From UBA1275 sp038124025 (lineage in GTDB: Bacteria > Bacteroidota > Rhodothermia > Balneolales > Balneolaceae): a stretch of DNA of 64,000 bases. The notes beneath the pieces were generated by a model that made no database searches, had not been told where the DNA came from, and worked only from the letters and a program-made list of their open reading frames with translations. A program made the position numbers and the translations under genes. The DNA is taken from positions 1 to 64,000 of the forward strand of contig JAYPBC010000010.1 in assembly GCA_038124025.1 (NCBI GenBank), given 5' to 3'. This document shows positions 8,310 through 16,855 of the stretch, in pieces (position 1 is the first letter of the stretch; every line of letters starts with the position of its first letter).

Positions 8310-9644
8310 ATGGAATATCAAATAGTAGATTTAATAAGGAAAAAAAGAGATAGTAAAATACTATCAGACAATGAATTAAGTTATCTAATTCATCAGTATG
8401 CTAAGGGAAATATACCTGATTATCAGATGAGTGCGTTTTTGATGGCGGCATATCTAAACGGTCTCAACGATCAGGAATCCACCTCACTTACCTATTCTAT
8501 GCTGCATTCAGGTAGTGTGTTGGATTTGACGGATATTCCAGGGGTTAAAGTAGATAAGCATTCTACTGGTGGTGTAGGCGATAAATTATCCCTCATATTG
8601 GCTCCCATTGTGGCTAGTTTAGGAGTATGTGTTCCAATGGTTTCAGGTAGGGGTTTGGGTCACACTGGCGGCACCTTAGATAAATTGGAATCCATACCTG
8701 GATTTCGGGTTAATTTATCCATAGATGAATACAGTACTTTAGTGCAGGAACATAATCTTGTTCTGGCTGGTCAAACCGATGAAATGGCACCCGCCGATAA
8801 GAAAATGTATGCACTGCGAGATGTGACAGCCACCGTTGAATCTATTCCGTTGATCGCGGGAAGTATAATGAGTAAAAAATTAGCAGAGGGCATCGATGCC
8901 TTGGTTCTGGATGTGAAGTATGGATCAGGGGCTTTTATGAAAACCCAAAACAATGCGATAAAGCTAGCCCAAACACTAGTGGATGTTGGGGAAAGCTTCA
9001 ACAAGCCTACCATAGCCCTAATCACAAATATGGAAACACCCACAGGCTTAGCTATTGGAAATTGGTTAGAGGTACAAGAATCTATTGATGTACTTCAGGG
9101 AACTGGGCCTTCGGATACCGTGTACCTAAGTACATTATTGTCTGGAGTGATGTTATTTCTAGGGGGCGCCGTTGAGTCTATTGAAGCCGGAGTCAAAGAG
9201 GCAAAAAAAGCCATATCATCCGGAACAGCATACCAAAAATTTAGAGATATTGTTCAAGCGCAAGGTGGTGATTTGAGCTACATAGACGCACCCAACTCGA
9301 GAGGGGTAGCAAACTACAGTTACCCGATATCGAGTAGAAATGAAGGGTACTTAAACCGTTTAGACGCTTATTTGTTGGGTACATTAAGTGTACGACTGGG
9401 TGCGGGTAGGCTACAAAAAGATCATGATGTTGACCCCCTGGCGGGTATAAGACTAGAAAAAAAGCTTGGAGATTACGTACAAAAGGGTGAAACTTTAATG
9501 ACTCTATATACGAATAAAGAGTTGAACGCAGAAGAACTCGAACGATGGGTATTTTCTTCGATTGAGTTGAGCGTTAAACCAGCAAAACAACCGCCGCTGG
9601 TTTCTCATTTATTAGATAAAAACGGTTTACGAGTGTATTCATGA
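8310..9644 (+). CDS. deoA: Pyrimidine-nucleoside (thymidine) phosphorylase
   Basis: The 444-aa product carries the family signature VDKHSTGGVGDKLSL (substrate and phosphate loop), SGRGLGHTGGTLDKLESIPG, and DVKYGSGAFMKT. The C-terminal ~100 residues match the PYNP_C domain. It catalyses reversible phosphorolysis of uridine or (deoxy)thymidine to base plus pentose-1-phosphate in the cytoplasm. The phosphate loop suits the broader pyrimidine-nucleoside phosphorylase (pdp) as well as strict thymidine phosphorylase, and I cannot separate them. It stands alone on the plus strand, but the phosphopentomutase gene that would use its product (deoB) lies about 36 kb further on. Confidence 0.93.
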   Translation: MEYQIVDLIRKKRDSKILSDNELSYLIHQYAKGNIPDYQMSAFLMAAYLNGLNDQESTSLTYSMLHSGSVLDLTDIPGVKVDKHSTGGVGDKLSLILAPIVASLGVCVPMVSGRGLGHTGGTLDKLESIPGFRVNLSIDEYSTLVQEHNLVLAGQTDEMAPADKKMYALRDVTATVESIPLIAGSIMSKKLAEGIDALVLDVKYGSGAFMKTQNNAIKLAQTLVDVGESFNKPTIALITNMETPTGLAIGNWLEVQESIDVLQGTGPSDTVYLSTLLSGVMLFLGGAVESIEAGVKEAKKAISSGTAYQKFRDIVQAQGGDLSYIDAPNSRGVANYSYPISSRNEGYLNRLDAYLLGTLSVRLGAGRLQKDHDVDPLAGIRLEKKLGDYVQKGETLMTLYTNKELNAEELERWVFSSIELSVKPAKQPPLVSHLLDKNGLRVYS

Positions 9645-9720
9645 CTGAGTTTATCCGTAAATTTAGATACATTACTACTAGCAAATTAAACAAATCAGAT
9701 AACCCAACATCCAACAACCT

Positions 9721-10539
9721 ATGTTTCAACGTTTTATTCGTGCCATAAAATCACTTTTCGGGGGCGTAGTGAGCTCTATGGAAAATCCAAAATTGATCTT
9801 GGAGCAAAATATTAGGGAATTAAATGATCAAATCCCTCAAATGAATGAGAATATAGCAACGGTCAAAGCTAACTTGATTATGCTTAAAAAAGAGGCAAAT
9901 AGAGGAGAGGCAAGGGTGCAGGATCTTACTAGAAAAATTAAATCAGCCATTCAGGCTAATCGTGATGATATAGCTGAGGGGTATGCCTTACAATTGGAAA
10001 AAGCTAGAGAAGATCTTAATTCCACAAAAAGTCAGTTGGAATTCGCTGAAAAAGCTTATGAAAAAGCTTTAAAGGTAAAAGAAGTATTCATGCGTGAAAA
10101 AGACCGTAAAATTGAAGAGGCAAAAGAGGCTCTAAGAGCAAGTGAGCGCTCAGAGTGGCAGGCGAAGATTGCGGATACCCTAGAGCAGTTTGAGGTAGGG
10201 GGGATAGATCAGACGCATGACGAGATGATTAGTCGCCTAAACGAAGAATCAGCAAAAAATGAGGCGAGAATGGAAATTGCACTCGACAGTCTCGATACTC
10301 AAACTATGGAAATCGAAGCGAATGCTGAAAAGTTACGGGCACACGAGTTAGTAGAGCAATTTAAACTAGAAATGAATCCTGATAGCGTGAAGTCAAATGA
10401 ACGTCAATCTGATACCTTGGATAATCAGGATGCTCTAAGTCAGCAGGACGGTGTTGAAAGTGAGTCTTCAACGGAGGAGTATAGTAGCTCAGCACAGGAA
10501 AACACGGCTAGTAAAAAATCAATTGGATCAAAAAATTAG
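9721..10539 (+). CDS. pspA: PspA/IM30 (Vipp1) family membrane-stress protein
   Basis: The N-terminus MFQRFIRAIKSLFGGVVS is the amphipathic helix that binds membranes in PspA/IM30. It is followed by ENPKLILEQNIRELNDQIPQ and a long coiled coil to about residue 220. These ESCRT-III-like proteins form rings or rods on the inner membrane and protect it under stress. At 272 aa it exceeds the usual ~220-230. The extra tail (from ~225) is a Ser/Gln/Asp-rich, probably disordered segment ending KKSIGSKN. It starts a tight gene run: the next genes follow after 5, 6 and 2 nt. No pspB, pspC or pspF homologue is in the window, so control differs from enterobacteria. Confidence 0.92.
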   Translation: MFQRFIRAIKSLFGGVVSSMENPKLILEQNIRELNDQIPQMNENIATVKANLIMLKKEANRGEARVQDLTRKIKSAIQANRDDIAEGYALQLEKAREDLNSTKSQLEFAEKAYEKALKVKEVFMREKDRKIEEAKEALRASERSEWQAKIADTLEQFEVGGIDQTHDEMISRLNEESAKNEARMEIALDSLDTQTMEIEANAEKLRAHELVEQFKLEMNPDSVKSNERQSDTLDNQDALSQQDGVESESSTEEYSSSAQENTASKKSIGSKN

Positions 10540-10544
10540 TTTAA

Positions 10545-10964
10545 TTGTCTAGAGAAACACAGCATACCGATTTCGAAGCTCTAAAAAATGTTTGGAAACA
10601 GCATTATGCTGAAAGTAAAGTGCTGAAAAAGCAGCAAAAAGAGGTGGTTCGAAACGCAAAAATAACCCAGGCCTTAAAGGGTGTTGAAGCCTCTTTATCA
10701 CGTTTGGGGCTTACATTCGATATACATGATCCGCAGGAATTCTCAGACTTATCAAGAAATGTTCCCAGTACAGCTGATACAGTAGAGGCTAATAGTGAGC
10801 TGAATAGTTATAACGTAAGCGAAAACCAGCCAGATAGTAGTATCAAACATTTAAAAGCGAAAGAGAGCTTAGAAATAATAAAAAACGAGATGGGGCTGAT
10901 CAGCGAAGAAATAAATAAAAGTGCGAGAAATGATAATGCAACTAAAACAATAGGTAAGCAGTAG
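10545..10964 (+). CDS. Unrecognised small charged protein in the pspA operon
   Basis: I do not recognise this 139-aa product. The frame starts with TTG at 10545, 5 nt after the pspA stop, with no clear ribosome binding site; translational coupling to pspA is plausible. The first ~60 residues are predicted helical and very charged (FEALKNVWKQHY, VLKKQQKEVVRN). The middle is Ser/Asn/Asp-rich and looks disordered, and the end has a second helical patch (KAKESLEIIKNEMGLI). There is no signal peptide or membrane segment. Its position between PspA and a membrane-anchored coiled-coil protein suggests a cytoplasmic partner of PspA (inference). Confidence 0.7.
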   Translation: MSRETQHTDFEALKNVWKQHYAESKVLKKQQKEVVRNAKITQALKGVEASLSRLGLTFDIHDPQEFSDLSRNVPSTADTVEANSELNSYNVSENQPDSSIKHLKAKESLEIIKNEMGLISEEINKSARNDNATKTIGKQ

Positions 10965-10970
10965 GAATAA

Positions 10971-11933
10971 ATGAATACTGAAGGCTCAATTAATTATGCT
11001 AGAGAAGTCTTTAAGCATCCCTTCAATTTAACGGCACTTGTTGTAGGTGGGGCTGGGTCGATTGTGCTTACATCCAGCGTTCCAGAATTAGGGATAGCAT
11101 TATTGTCTGGTCTAATGGGTGCGGAACTGATGTATTTGGGTATTGCTACTAAGCTACCTGAAATACGAAAAAAAATTGAGCTCAAAAAAATGCAAGAGCG
11201 TTATCACACCAATAACGACAAGACCATTTTCCAATCACTTGATCAAGCATCTCAGAAGCGTTTTTTAGTATCAAAGCATCTAACTAAGCTCATTACAGAA
11301 AATTTTGATAAGCTTCCTTATACTTCACAAGGCTTGCTGAATACGATATCTAAGAAGCTAGACACGTTATTGACTAACCATTTAAATCTTTTAGATCTTA
11401 TTCGGCGCTATAAGGTCTACTTGAATGTACACGTAGAGAAGCAAATAGAGTCTGAATTGGTGGAATTAATCAATCATATCAAAACATTAGACCCCGGGAA
11501 GCTTAAAGACTCAAAAACTAGGCGAGTGACTATTTTGCAGAAGCGGCTTCAAAAATTTACAGTGGCTGAAGAAAAATTTGCTATGTGTGAGACTCATTTA
11601 GAGACCATTGAAGATGCTATTCGATATATTTATGAGCAATCCATGACCATGAATAAACCCGAAGAAATTGGATTCCAGTTGGATAATCTACTCACTGATG
11701 TAGATGAAACAGCAGAATTACTAGATGCAATGGACTTGGAAACACACGAGAGCCAATCTCAAGAATATTACTCAGAGAACGAACTTGACGAATTACTAAC
11801 GCAGATTCAAGAAAGGAAAATAAAGACACGAGAAGCTCAGACGATCAATGAAGCAGCGAATGCCTTTGAATCGGCCAATGCAGCCAAATCAACCAGTATA
11901 GCTAGTACAGCCAATAATAGCATAAGGCAATAA
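10971..11933 (+). CDS. Membrane-anchored coiled-coil protein in the pspA operon
   Basis: I do not recognise a named family. Residues ~17-35 (FNLTALVVGGAGSIVLTS) and ~38-60 (ELGIALLSGLMGAELMYLGI) form two membrane segments close to the N-terminus. About 230 mostly helical, charged residues follow and probably face the cytoplasm. The last ~35 residues are Ala/Ser/Asn-rich (ANAFESANAAKSTS). The gene starts 6 nt after the previous stop and ends 2 nt before the enoyl-CoA hydratase gene, so it is surely co-transcribed. A membrane anchor or docking partner for PspA is the simplest hypothesis. No catalytic motif is visible. Confidence 0.75.
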   Translation: MNTEGSINYAREVFKHPFNLTALVVGGAGSIVLTSSVPELGIALLSGLMGAELMYLGIATKLPEIRKKIELKKMQERYHTNNDKTIFQSLDQASQKRFLVSKHLTKLITENFDKLPYTSQGLLNTISKKLDTLLTNHLNLLDLIRRYKVYLNVHVEKQIESELVELINHIKTLDPGKLKDSKTRRVTILQKRLQKFTVAEEKFAMCETHLETIEDAIRYIYEQSMTMNKPEEIGFQLDNLLTDVDETAELLDAMDLETHESQSQEYYSENELDELLTQIQERKIKTREAQTINEAANAFESANAAKSTSIASTANNSIRQ

Positions 11934-11935
11934 AT

Positions 11936-12745
11936 ATGCGAGAATCATTTGAGCATTTAATTTGGGAAGTAGAGGATGATATAGCTGTGCTAACGATTAA
12001 CCGTCCAGATGTCTTAAATGCACTAAATACGCATGTGCTGAAGGAGCTGGATGAATGGTCAACTCAATTACGCTCGATATTAGAGCAGCCATCTAATTCC
12101 ATACGTTGTATTATCTTGCAAGGAGCTGGGACTAAGGCCTTTGTAGCGGGTGCAGATATCAAAGAGTTTAAAGGTAAAACCAAGACAGAAGCACAGTATA
12201 TATCGAGTAGAGGGCAGCGTATTTTTGGACAAATTGAACAACTTCCTGTACCCACTGTAGCGCTTGTAGAGGGATATGCATTGGGCGGTGGTGCTGAATT
12301 AGCCATTGCCTGCGACTTTAGGTTGGCGGCTCCTAATGCCATTATAGGGTTTCCAGAGGTTAAGTTGGGCTTAATACCTGGCTTTGGCGGAACCGTTCGT
12401 CTCCCGCAACTAATTGGAAACGTTAGAGCAATAGAATGGATGACTACCGCAAAAACAGTATCTGCAGAACAAGGGCTAGATGTAGGGATTTTTAATGCTA
12501 TCTTAGACGATAAGGCCGAAGATGTGTTGAATCAGGCAAAAAAATGGGTGGCTCCACTATGTTCTATGGCGCCTTTAGCCGTAAAAAATGTTATTTTTGC
12601 AGTGAAATCTCAACAAAATACGAACTCAGCGATAAGTTTTGAGAAAGAAGCGGAGCTGTTTGCTAAGCTTTTTGAATCACATGACTTTCAGGAAGGAGTT
12701 AACGCTTTTTTAGAGAAAAGAAAGCCTGTGTTTCAAAATAAATGA
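11936..12745 (+). CDS. Enoyl-CoA hydratase/isomerase (crotonase) family protein
   Basis: The 269-aa protein has the crotonase fold signatures: LTINRPDVLNALN, the oxyanion-hole segment KAFVAGADIKEF, and the two catalytic glutamates of hydratases in GGGAELAIACDFRL and FPEVKLGLIPGFGGT. With both glutamates present, hydration of 2-enoyl-CoA to 3-hydroxyacyl-CoA is likely. Short-chain (crotonyl-CoA) preference is typical of stand-alone enzymes of this length but cannot be read directly. It begins 2 nt after the membrane coiled-coil gene, so it shares the pspA transcript. The pairing of a fatty-acid enzyme with a membrane-stress operon is unexplained. Confidence 0.9.
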   Translation: MRESFEHLIWEVEDDIAVLTINRPDVLNALNTHVLKELDEWSTQLRSILEQPSNSIRCIILQGAGTKAFVAGADIKEFKGKTKTEAQYISSRGQRIFGQIEQLPVPTVALVEGYALGGGAELAIACDFRLAAPNAIIGFPEVKLGLIPGFGGTVRLPQLIGNVRAIEWMTTAKTVSAEQGLDVGIFNAILDDKAEDVLNQAKKWVAPLCSMAPLAVKNVIFAVKSQQNTNSAISFEKEAELFAKLFESHDFQEGVNAFLEKRKPVFQNK

Positions 12746-12810
12746 GAACCAATAATTAATTGATGAACGACGAACCTCCATCGAGTAGATTACACATAAC
12801 CTACATATCT

Positions 12811-12816
12811 AAGGAG
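12811..12816 (+). promoter_or_regulatory. Strong Shine-Dalgarno before the CNNM/CBS gene
   Basis: AAGGAG at 12811-12816, 7 nt before the ATG at 12824, is one of the few canonical ribosome binding sites in the window. It supports that start. Confidence 0.6.
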
Positions 12817-12823
12817 TCCAAAA

Positions 12824-14107
12824 ATGAATGAGTGGCTCCTAATTCTTGGGACTTTGGTATTAAGTGGTTTTTTTTCGGGTTCTGAAATTGCCTTTGTTTC
12901 CGCTAACAAGCTTAAACTTGAAGTGGCATCGCGTCGAAATAACTTGGTAGCGAAAGCCATCGATTTCTTTAAAACTAGACCGGAAAGTTTTTTGACTACC
13001 ACCTTGGTGGGGAATAATATTGTTAATGTGGTTTATGCTACTTTGATGGCAATATTTTTGGTAGAGCCAATAACCCAACTATACCTGGAGTATGTTGGAG
13101 AGCTACCCAGTGAACTCATGGTCTTGAGCTTACAAACTATATTGGCCTCTTTATTTATTATGATTTTTGGTGAAATCTTGCCAAAAGCCATATTTAGAGC
13201 ACAGGCAGACTCCCTCATACATTTCATAGCCTTACCACTTAGAATACTACATATTGCATTGAGGCCCCTTATCATCATAGCTGATGGAGCTTCACGACAA
13301 ATAATATCATTGATATCTGATGAAGCTGAGGATACCTCATCTATTTATAGGCGTCAAGATGTCGAGCGGATTGTGCAGGAATTGCGGGAGAGTGGAGGAA
13401 ATGGAGACTTAGATCAGGATGATTCAGAGATACTACACAATGTACTCGAGCTGTCTAACAAACGAGTAAAAGAGAGTATGGTTCCTAGGATTGAAATAGA
13501 AGCCGTAGAGAAAAAAACCTCAATTGAGGAGGTGAGTCAGCTATTTATTGGTTCAGGTCATTCTAAGCTACCGGTATACAATGAATCTATTGATGATGTT
13601 ATTGGGGTGGTTTATGCCTATGACCTATTCAATAACCCCAAAACCATACAAGAAATACTTCGTCCAGTTAAATTAGTACCCTATACCAAGCGATCAAAGG
13701 ATTTGTTGGCTGAATTTCGACAGGCAAACTTATCAGTAGCCATCGTACTGGATGAATATGGTGGAACAGCTGGGATGGTCACCATCGAAGATGTACTAGA
13801 AGAACTCGTTGGAGATATTCAGGACGAACATGATGTGGAAGATGAAATCATGAAACGCATTGCTGAGCATACTTACGTGGTCAGCGGAAATGTGGAAATC
13901 GAAGAACTGAATCAAAGGTTTGAGGAAATTAATATTCCCGAAGAACCCAATGACTACGACACTCTTGCGGGATATATAATTAACCATTTAGGTCGAATTC
14001 CAAGAGTAAATGAAGAATTTATTATCGAGGAATTCCGATTTATTATTAGTAAAGCAACACAAAGTAGAATTGAAACCGTAAAAATGGTTGTTTTAAATCG
14101 CGATTAA
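12824..14107 (+). CDS. CNNM/CorC-type membrane protein with CBS pair (hemolysin family)
   Basis: The 427-aa product has the DUF21/CNNM membrane domain in residues ~1-190 (GFFSGSEIAFVSANKLKLE near the start, then hydrophobic helices including VLSLQTILASLFIMIFGEILPK). A CBS-domain pair follows at ~205-330 (MVPRIEIEAVE, GHSKLPVYNESIDDVIGVVY, LSVAIVLDEYGGTAGMVTIEDV). The C-terminal CorC_HlyC domain occupies ~345-427. The order is that of Mg2+ exporters/regulators of the CNNM/CorB/MpfA group, and of GldE in gliding Bacteroidota. The 'hemolysin' label is historical. It follows the pspA run by 78 nt and precedes the AAA ATPase by 50 nt on the same strand. An ion-transport role at the inner membrane is likely, and GldE orthology cannot be settled here. 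Confidence 0.88.
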   Translation: MNEWLLILGTLVLSGFFSGSEIAFVSANKLKLEVASRRNNLVAKAIDFFKTRPESFLTTTLVGNNIVNVVYATLMAIFLVEPITQLYLEYVGELPSELMVLSLQTILASLFIMIFGEILPKAIFRAQADSLIHFIALPLRILHIALRPLIIIADGASRQIISLISDEAEDTSSIYRRQDVERIVQELRESGGNGDLDQDDSEILHNVLELSNKRVKESMVPRIEIEAVEKKTSIEEVSQLFIGSGHSKLPVYNESIDDVIGVVYAYDLFNNPKTIQEILRPVKLVPYTKRSKDLLAEFRQANLSVAIVLDEYGGTAGMVTIEDVLEELVGDIQDEHDVEDEIMKRIAEHTYVVSGNVEIEELNQRFEEINIPEEPNDYDTLAGYIINHLGRIPRVNEEFIIEEFRFIISKATQSRIETVKMVVLNRD

Positions 14108-14157
14108 TATTAAGTCGTGAACATAGCTTAAATATTTATCTATAGGTCGTACAGATC

Positions 14158-15873
14158 ATGATTACACACTATCCAATTTGGTCACAGGAATGCGCAAAAA
14201 AGTATTTAAGTAGAACCTTAAATACCTTCCTTTTACATGGTAATGTACATGATTTGGTGTCCATTGAATCAAAAAATTTGACGCCTCAATTTCTGCGCTT
14301 ACATGAATTTCTAGCGGATGAATTCTTTGGCGCGCGGGATATCGTTCTATTTTATAACCGTGCCTCTGGAGTGTATTTCAGAGATAAAGCATCTCGAGAG
14401 GATTTTGAACAAGCACTAAAAGCGCGCGACTCTCTTCTAGGTACAAATCATGCGGTATCCTTGCCCAAAGATCCAGTACGTATTTTTTCCATCTTGGAAT
14501 CGTACTTTAGGCTCCGACTCGGGCAGAAAAAAAGTATTGCCCTCATTACTGAGTATGCAGAAACAATCGTCCCTATGAATGTTGCAGGATCTACAGGAGT
14601 AGAGGATAGGAATGCCTTAGTATATTTAACTCGTTGGGCCCAAGATCCTGTTTTGTTAAGTAGTGATTTTACTCATATGATTCTCACCGAGAATTTAAAT
14701 GACCTTAATCGTACGCTAATTCAGCATCCTTATACGTCTGAAATTTCTATTCCTCATCCGAACGCGGATGCAAGGCGTAGCTATTTGGAAACTCAAATAC
14801 CGCAAACTGAATACGCGACCGTTTTTGAGCTACCCATCCAAGTGTTGGCCCAACAAACAGCAGGCCTAACAATCCTACAGTTGCAATCGTTGTATTTCAA
14901 TGCAAAAGAAAATGAAGAGCCGCTCAATCTTGATACAATTACCCAAACTAAGAAGGAACTAATTGAAGCGGAAGCTTATGGATTGTTGGAATTTGTTGAG
15001 TCTCCATTTTCTCTGACGGATGTAGCAGGACATCGTCTTGTTAAAGAGCACTTAGAATTAACTGCGAAAGCACTAAAACAGGGTCACCCTGAGGTACTCC
15101 CTATGGGATATCTTGTATGTGGACCTGTAGGAACCGGTAAGACTTTTTTGGTTCAGTGTTTTGCCAAAGATGTAGGTATTCCGATGGTAAAACTAAAAAA
15201 TTTCCGTAGTCAGTGGCAGGGAGTTACCGAGGGAAATCTTGAAAAAATTTTACACCTGCTTGAGGCAATGGCACCGGTAGCGGTAATGATTGACGAGGCA
15301 GATGCTTATTTGGGAGATCGTTCGGCATCTGGAGACAGTGGTGTATCAAGTAGGGTATTCTCCCAAATTGCCAGTTTTATGAGTAATACTCAGCATAGAG
15401 GGCAAATTATATGGTTTTTAATGACAGCTCGACCCGATTTAATGCCCATTGACTTGAAAAGGCAGGGTAGAGCGGAAGAACATCTAGCCTTATTCCCACC
15501 TCAGAATAGGGAGGAAAAAGAAGAACTTTTTAAGGCAATGGTCAAAAAAACCAAGATTACCTTAGAAGAAGAGATCGTCCCTGAGGTTCTTCTCTCCGAT
15601 ACTTATAACCTGTCAGGTGCCGATATGGAAGCGATATTGACACGGGCTAAATTTGAGGCAGTTGCTCATGAAAAAACTTCGGTAGATCTACATCTGCTTG
15701 AGCAGGTCATCTCAAACTTTATTCCACCAACCTATCCAGAAGAGGTTGAATTACAAACTTTATTAGCAGTCTTGGAGTGTACCTCTAAAAAATTACTCCC
15801 TATGGTGTATTCGCAAATGGATCGGCAAGAATTACTCGCACGAATCGAGGAATTACGCTTTCGAATAGCTTAA
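14158..15873 (+). CDS. Tandem AAA ATPase with inactive N-terminal and active C-terminal module
   Basis: The 571-aa protein has a complete classical AAA module from about residue 285: Walker A GPVGTGKT (322-329), Walker B VMIDEAD (376-382), a sensor-1-like LMTARPD and LSGADMEAIL in the helical lid. There is no peptidase domain. The N-terminal ~270 residues look like a decayed second AAA copy: LLHGNVHDLV (25-34), KKSIALITEYAETIVP in the Walker B place, HMILTENLNDLNRTL in the sensor-1 place and LTILQLQSLYFNA in the lid place, without a Walker A. This layout resembles cyanobacterial/plastid Ycf46-type ATPases. It is the last plus-strand gene of the PspA region, so remodelling of PspA assemblies or membrane complexes is a reasonable inference. 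Confidence 0.83.
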   Translation: MITHYPIWSQECAKKYLSRTLNTFLLHGNVHDLVSIESKNLTPQFLRLHEFLADEFFGARDIVLFYNRASGVYFRDKASREDFEQALKARDSLLGTNHAVSLPKDPVRIFSILESYFRLRLGQKKSIALITEYAETIVPMNVAGSTGVEDRNALVYLTRWAQDPVLLSSDFTHMILTENLNDLNRTLIQHPYTSEISIPHPNADARRSYLETQIPQTEYATVFELPIQVLAQQTAGLTILQLQSLYFNAKENEEPLNLDTITQTKKELIEAEAYGLLEFVESPFSLTDVAGHRLVKEHLELTAKALKQGHPEVLPMGYLVCGPVGTGKTFLVQCFAKDVGIPMVKLKNFRSQWQGVTEGNLEKILHLLEAMAPVAVMIDEADAYLGDRSASGDSGVSSRVFSQIASFMSNTQHRGQIIWFLMTARPDLMPIDLKRQGRAEEHLALFPPQNREEKEELFKAMVKKTKITLEEEIVPEVLLSDTYNLSGADMEAILTRAKFEAVAHEKTSVDLHLLEQVISNFIPPTYPEEVELQTLLAVLECTSKKLLPMVYSQMDRQELLARIEELRFRIA

Positions 15874-16284
15874 TTACTCGCGGGTATTAGATGGTGTTAC
15901 ACTGCTAATTGAATTGAGTATGAGTACACTCAATATACCAGTAAAGCTAAATGAGCATAAGAAAACCATCCGATCTATTAGAAATGCCAGCGGTAGCCGA
16001 CCCGAAAAAAAGGCAATGGCATCCATCAACAGAATACTTCCAATAAGGTAGGAGAGTATGCGCACCCTATGCACAGGTGTTATAACCATAGCGGCATACC
16101 CCAAGACTAGACCAGAGGCGCAGTATGCAAGGTATTCTGTGTTAGTTGCGCTAAATATTTCTCTTAAACCAATGGCTACTAAAAGATTATTTAGCCCAAT
16201 TGGTATTAAATAGGCACCAATAAATCCAACAAAAAAGGAAAGTCCACGTCGGCTTTTGACCGGTGTTTTAAAGGTATTACTCAT
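15874..16284 (-). CDS. Small four-helix membrane protein of unknown function
   Basis: This 136-aa, very hydrophobic protein has about four predicted membrane helices (GFIGAYLIPIGLNNLLVAIG, YLAYCASGLVLGYAAMVI, ILSYLIGSILLMDAIAFFSG, MVFLCSFSFTGILSVLILN) joined by short loops. I recognise no family motif. Its stop codon abuts that of the AAA ATPase gene on the other strand. It lies downstream of azurin on the same strand but is separated from it by a strong terminator, so it is probably expressed on its own. Confidence 0.7.
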   Translation of the reverse strand: MSNTFKTPVKSRRGLSFFVGFIGAYLIPIGLNNLLVAIGLREIFSATNTEYLAYCASGLVLGYAAMVITPVHRVRILSYLIGSILLMDAIAFFSGRLPLAFLIDRMVFLCSFSFTGILSVLILNSISSVTPSNTRE

Positions 16285-16320
16285 GGGTAAATTAAATTTC
16301 TTCTACACATCTGCGATAAA

Positions 16321-16354
16321 AAATAAAAAAAGAGCTTAGGGACACTAAGCTCTT
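16321..16354 (-). terminator. Terminator downstream of azurin
   Basis: AAGAGCTTAG (16330-16339) and CTAAGCTCTT (16345-16354) form a perfect 10-bp stem with a 5-nt loop. Read on the minus strand it is followed by a run of T residues. It sits directly after the azurin stop at 16382. Confidence 0.85.
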
Positions 16355-16381
16355 CCAATAGCAGCTATTGTAATAAATACC

Positions 16382-16855
16382 TTACTCTACAGTAAACGTT
16401 CCTTGCATTAAAGCATAATGACCTGGAAAACTACAAATGAATGAATACGTTCCTGGCGCCGGAGCCTCGAATTCAATGGTAGTTTCTTCTCCACCCCCTA
16501 ATAAAATAGTATTTACCACTACTTCAGGTGCATCTGCAGGAACATATTCATTGTCTTTGGCTTTCATAGCTGACATAGCGAAACTTGCTAAATCAGTATC
16601 AGGTTCGAGTAAAACCCAATTATGACCCATTGCAGCCTTGGGTAGTTTACCTACGTGCTTAAGCGTTAACACAACGGTTTGTCCTTGTTGAACGGTAATT
16701 TCAGATAGATTAAAACGCATCTGATCGTTACTTTCGATAACGATTTTCACTTTGTCGCTTGATTTTTCTACCTCAGTTGTCATTGTTACATTTGGTGTGA
16801 GTACAGTAGCAAATGTAGTTGTAAATGCGATTAAAGCACTAATTAGTAATGTCAT
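16382..16855 (-). CDS. Azurin, exported blue copper protein
   Basis: The 157-aa precursor has a hydrophobic N-terminal segment (MTLLISALIAFTTTFATV). All type-1 copper ligands of azurin are visible: His78 in AAMGHNW, then Cys141, His146 and Met150 in CSFPGHYALM, with the azurin spacing C-x4-H-x3-M. NLSEITVQQGQTV and TVVLTLKHVGKLP match the beta-sandwich strands. Azurins shuttle electrons in the periplasm, usually to terminal oxidases, peroxidases or denitrification enzymes. None of these is next door, so the partner is unknown. It has its own terminator and a leader of more than 100 nt, consistent with a monocistronic unit. Confidence 0.93.
   Translation of the reverse strand: MTLLISALIAFTTTFATVLTPNVTMTTEVEKSSDKVKIVIESNDQMRFNLSEITVQQGQTVVLTLKHVGKLPKAAMGHNWVLLEPDTDLASFAMSAMKAKDNEYVPADAPEVVVNTILLGGGEETTIEFEAPAPGTYSFICSFPGHYALMQGTFTVE

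Noticed and set aside
14158..15873. Sigma-54 enhancer-binding protein as partner of rpoN
   Set aside because: The ATPase belongs to the classical AAA group, lacks GAFTGA and has no DNA-binding domain.
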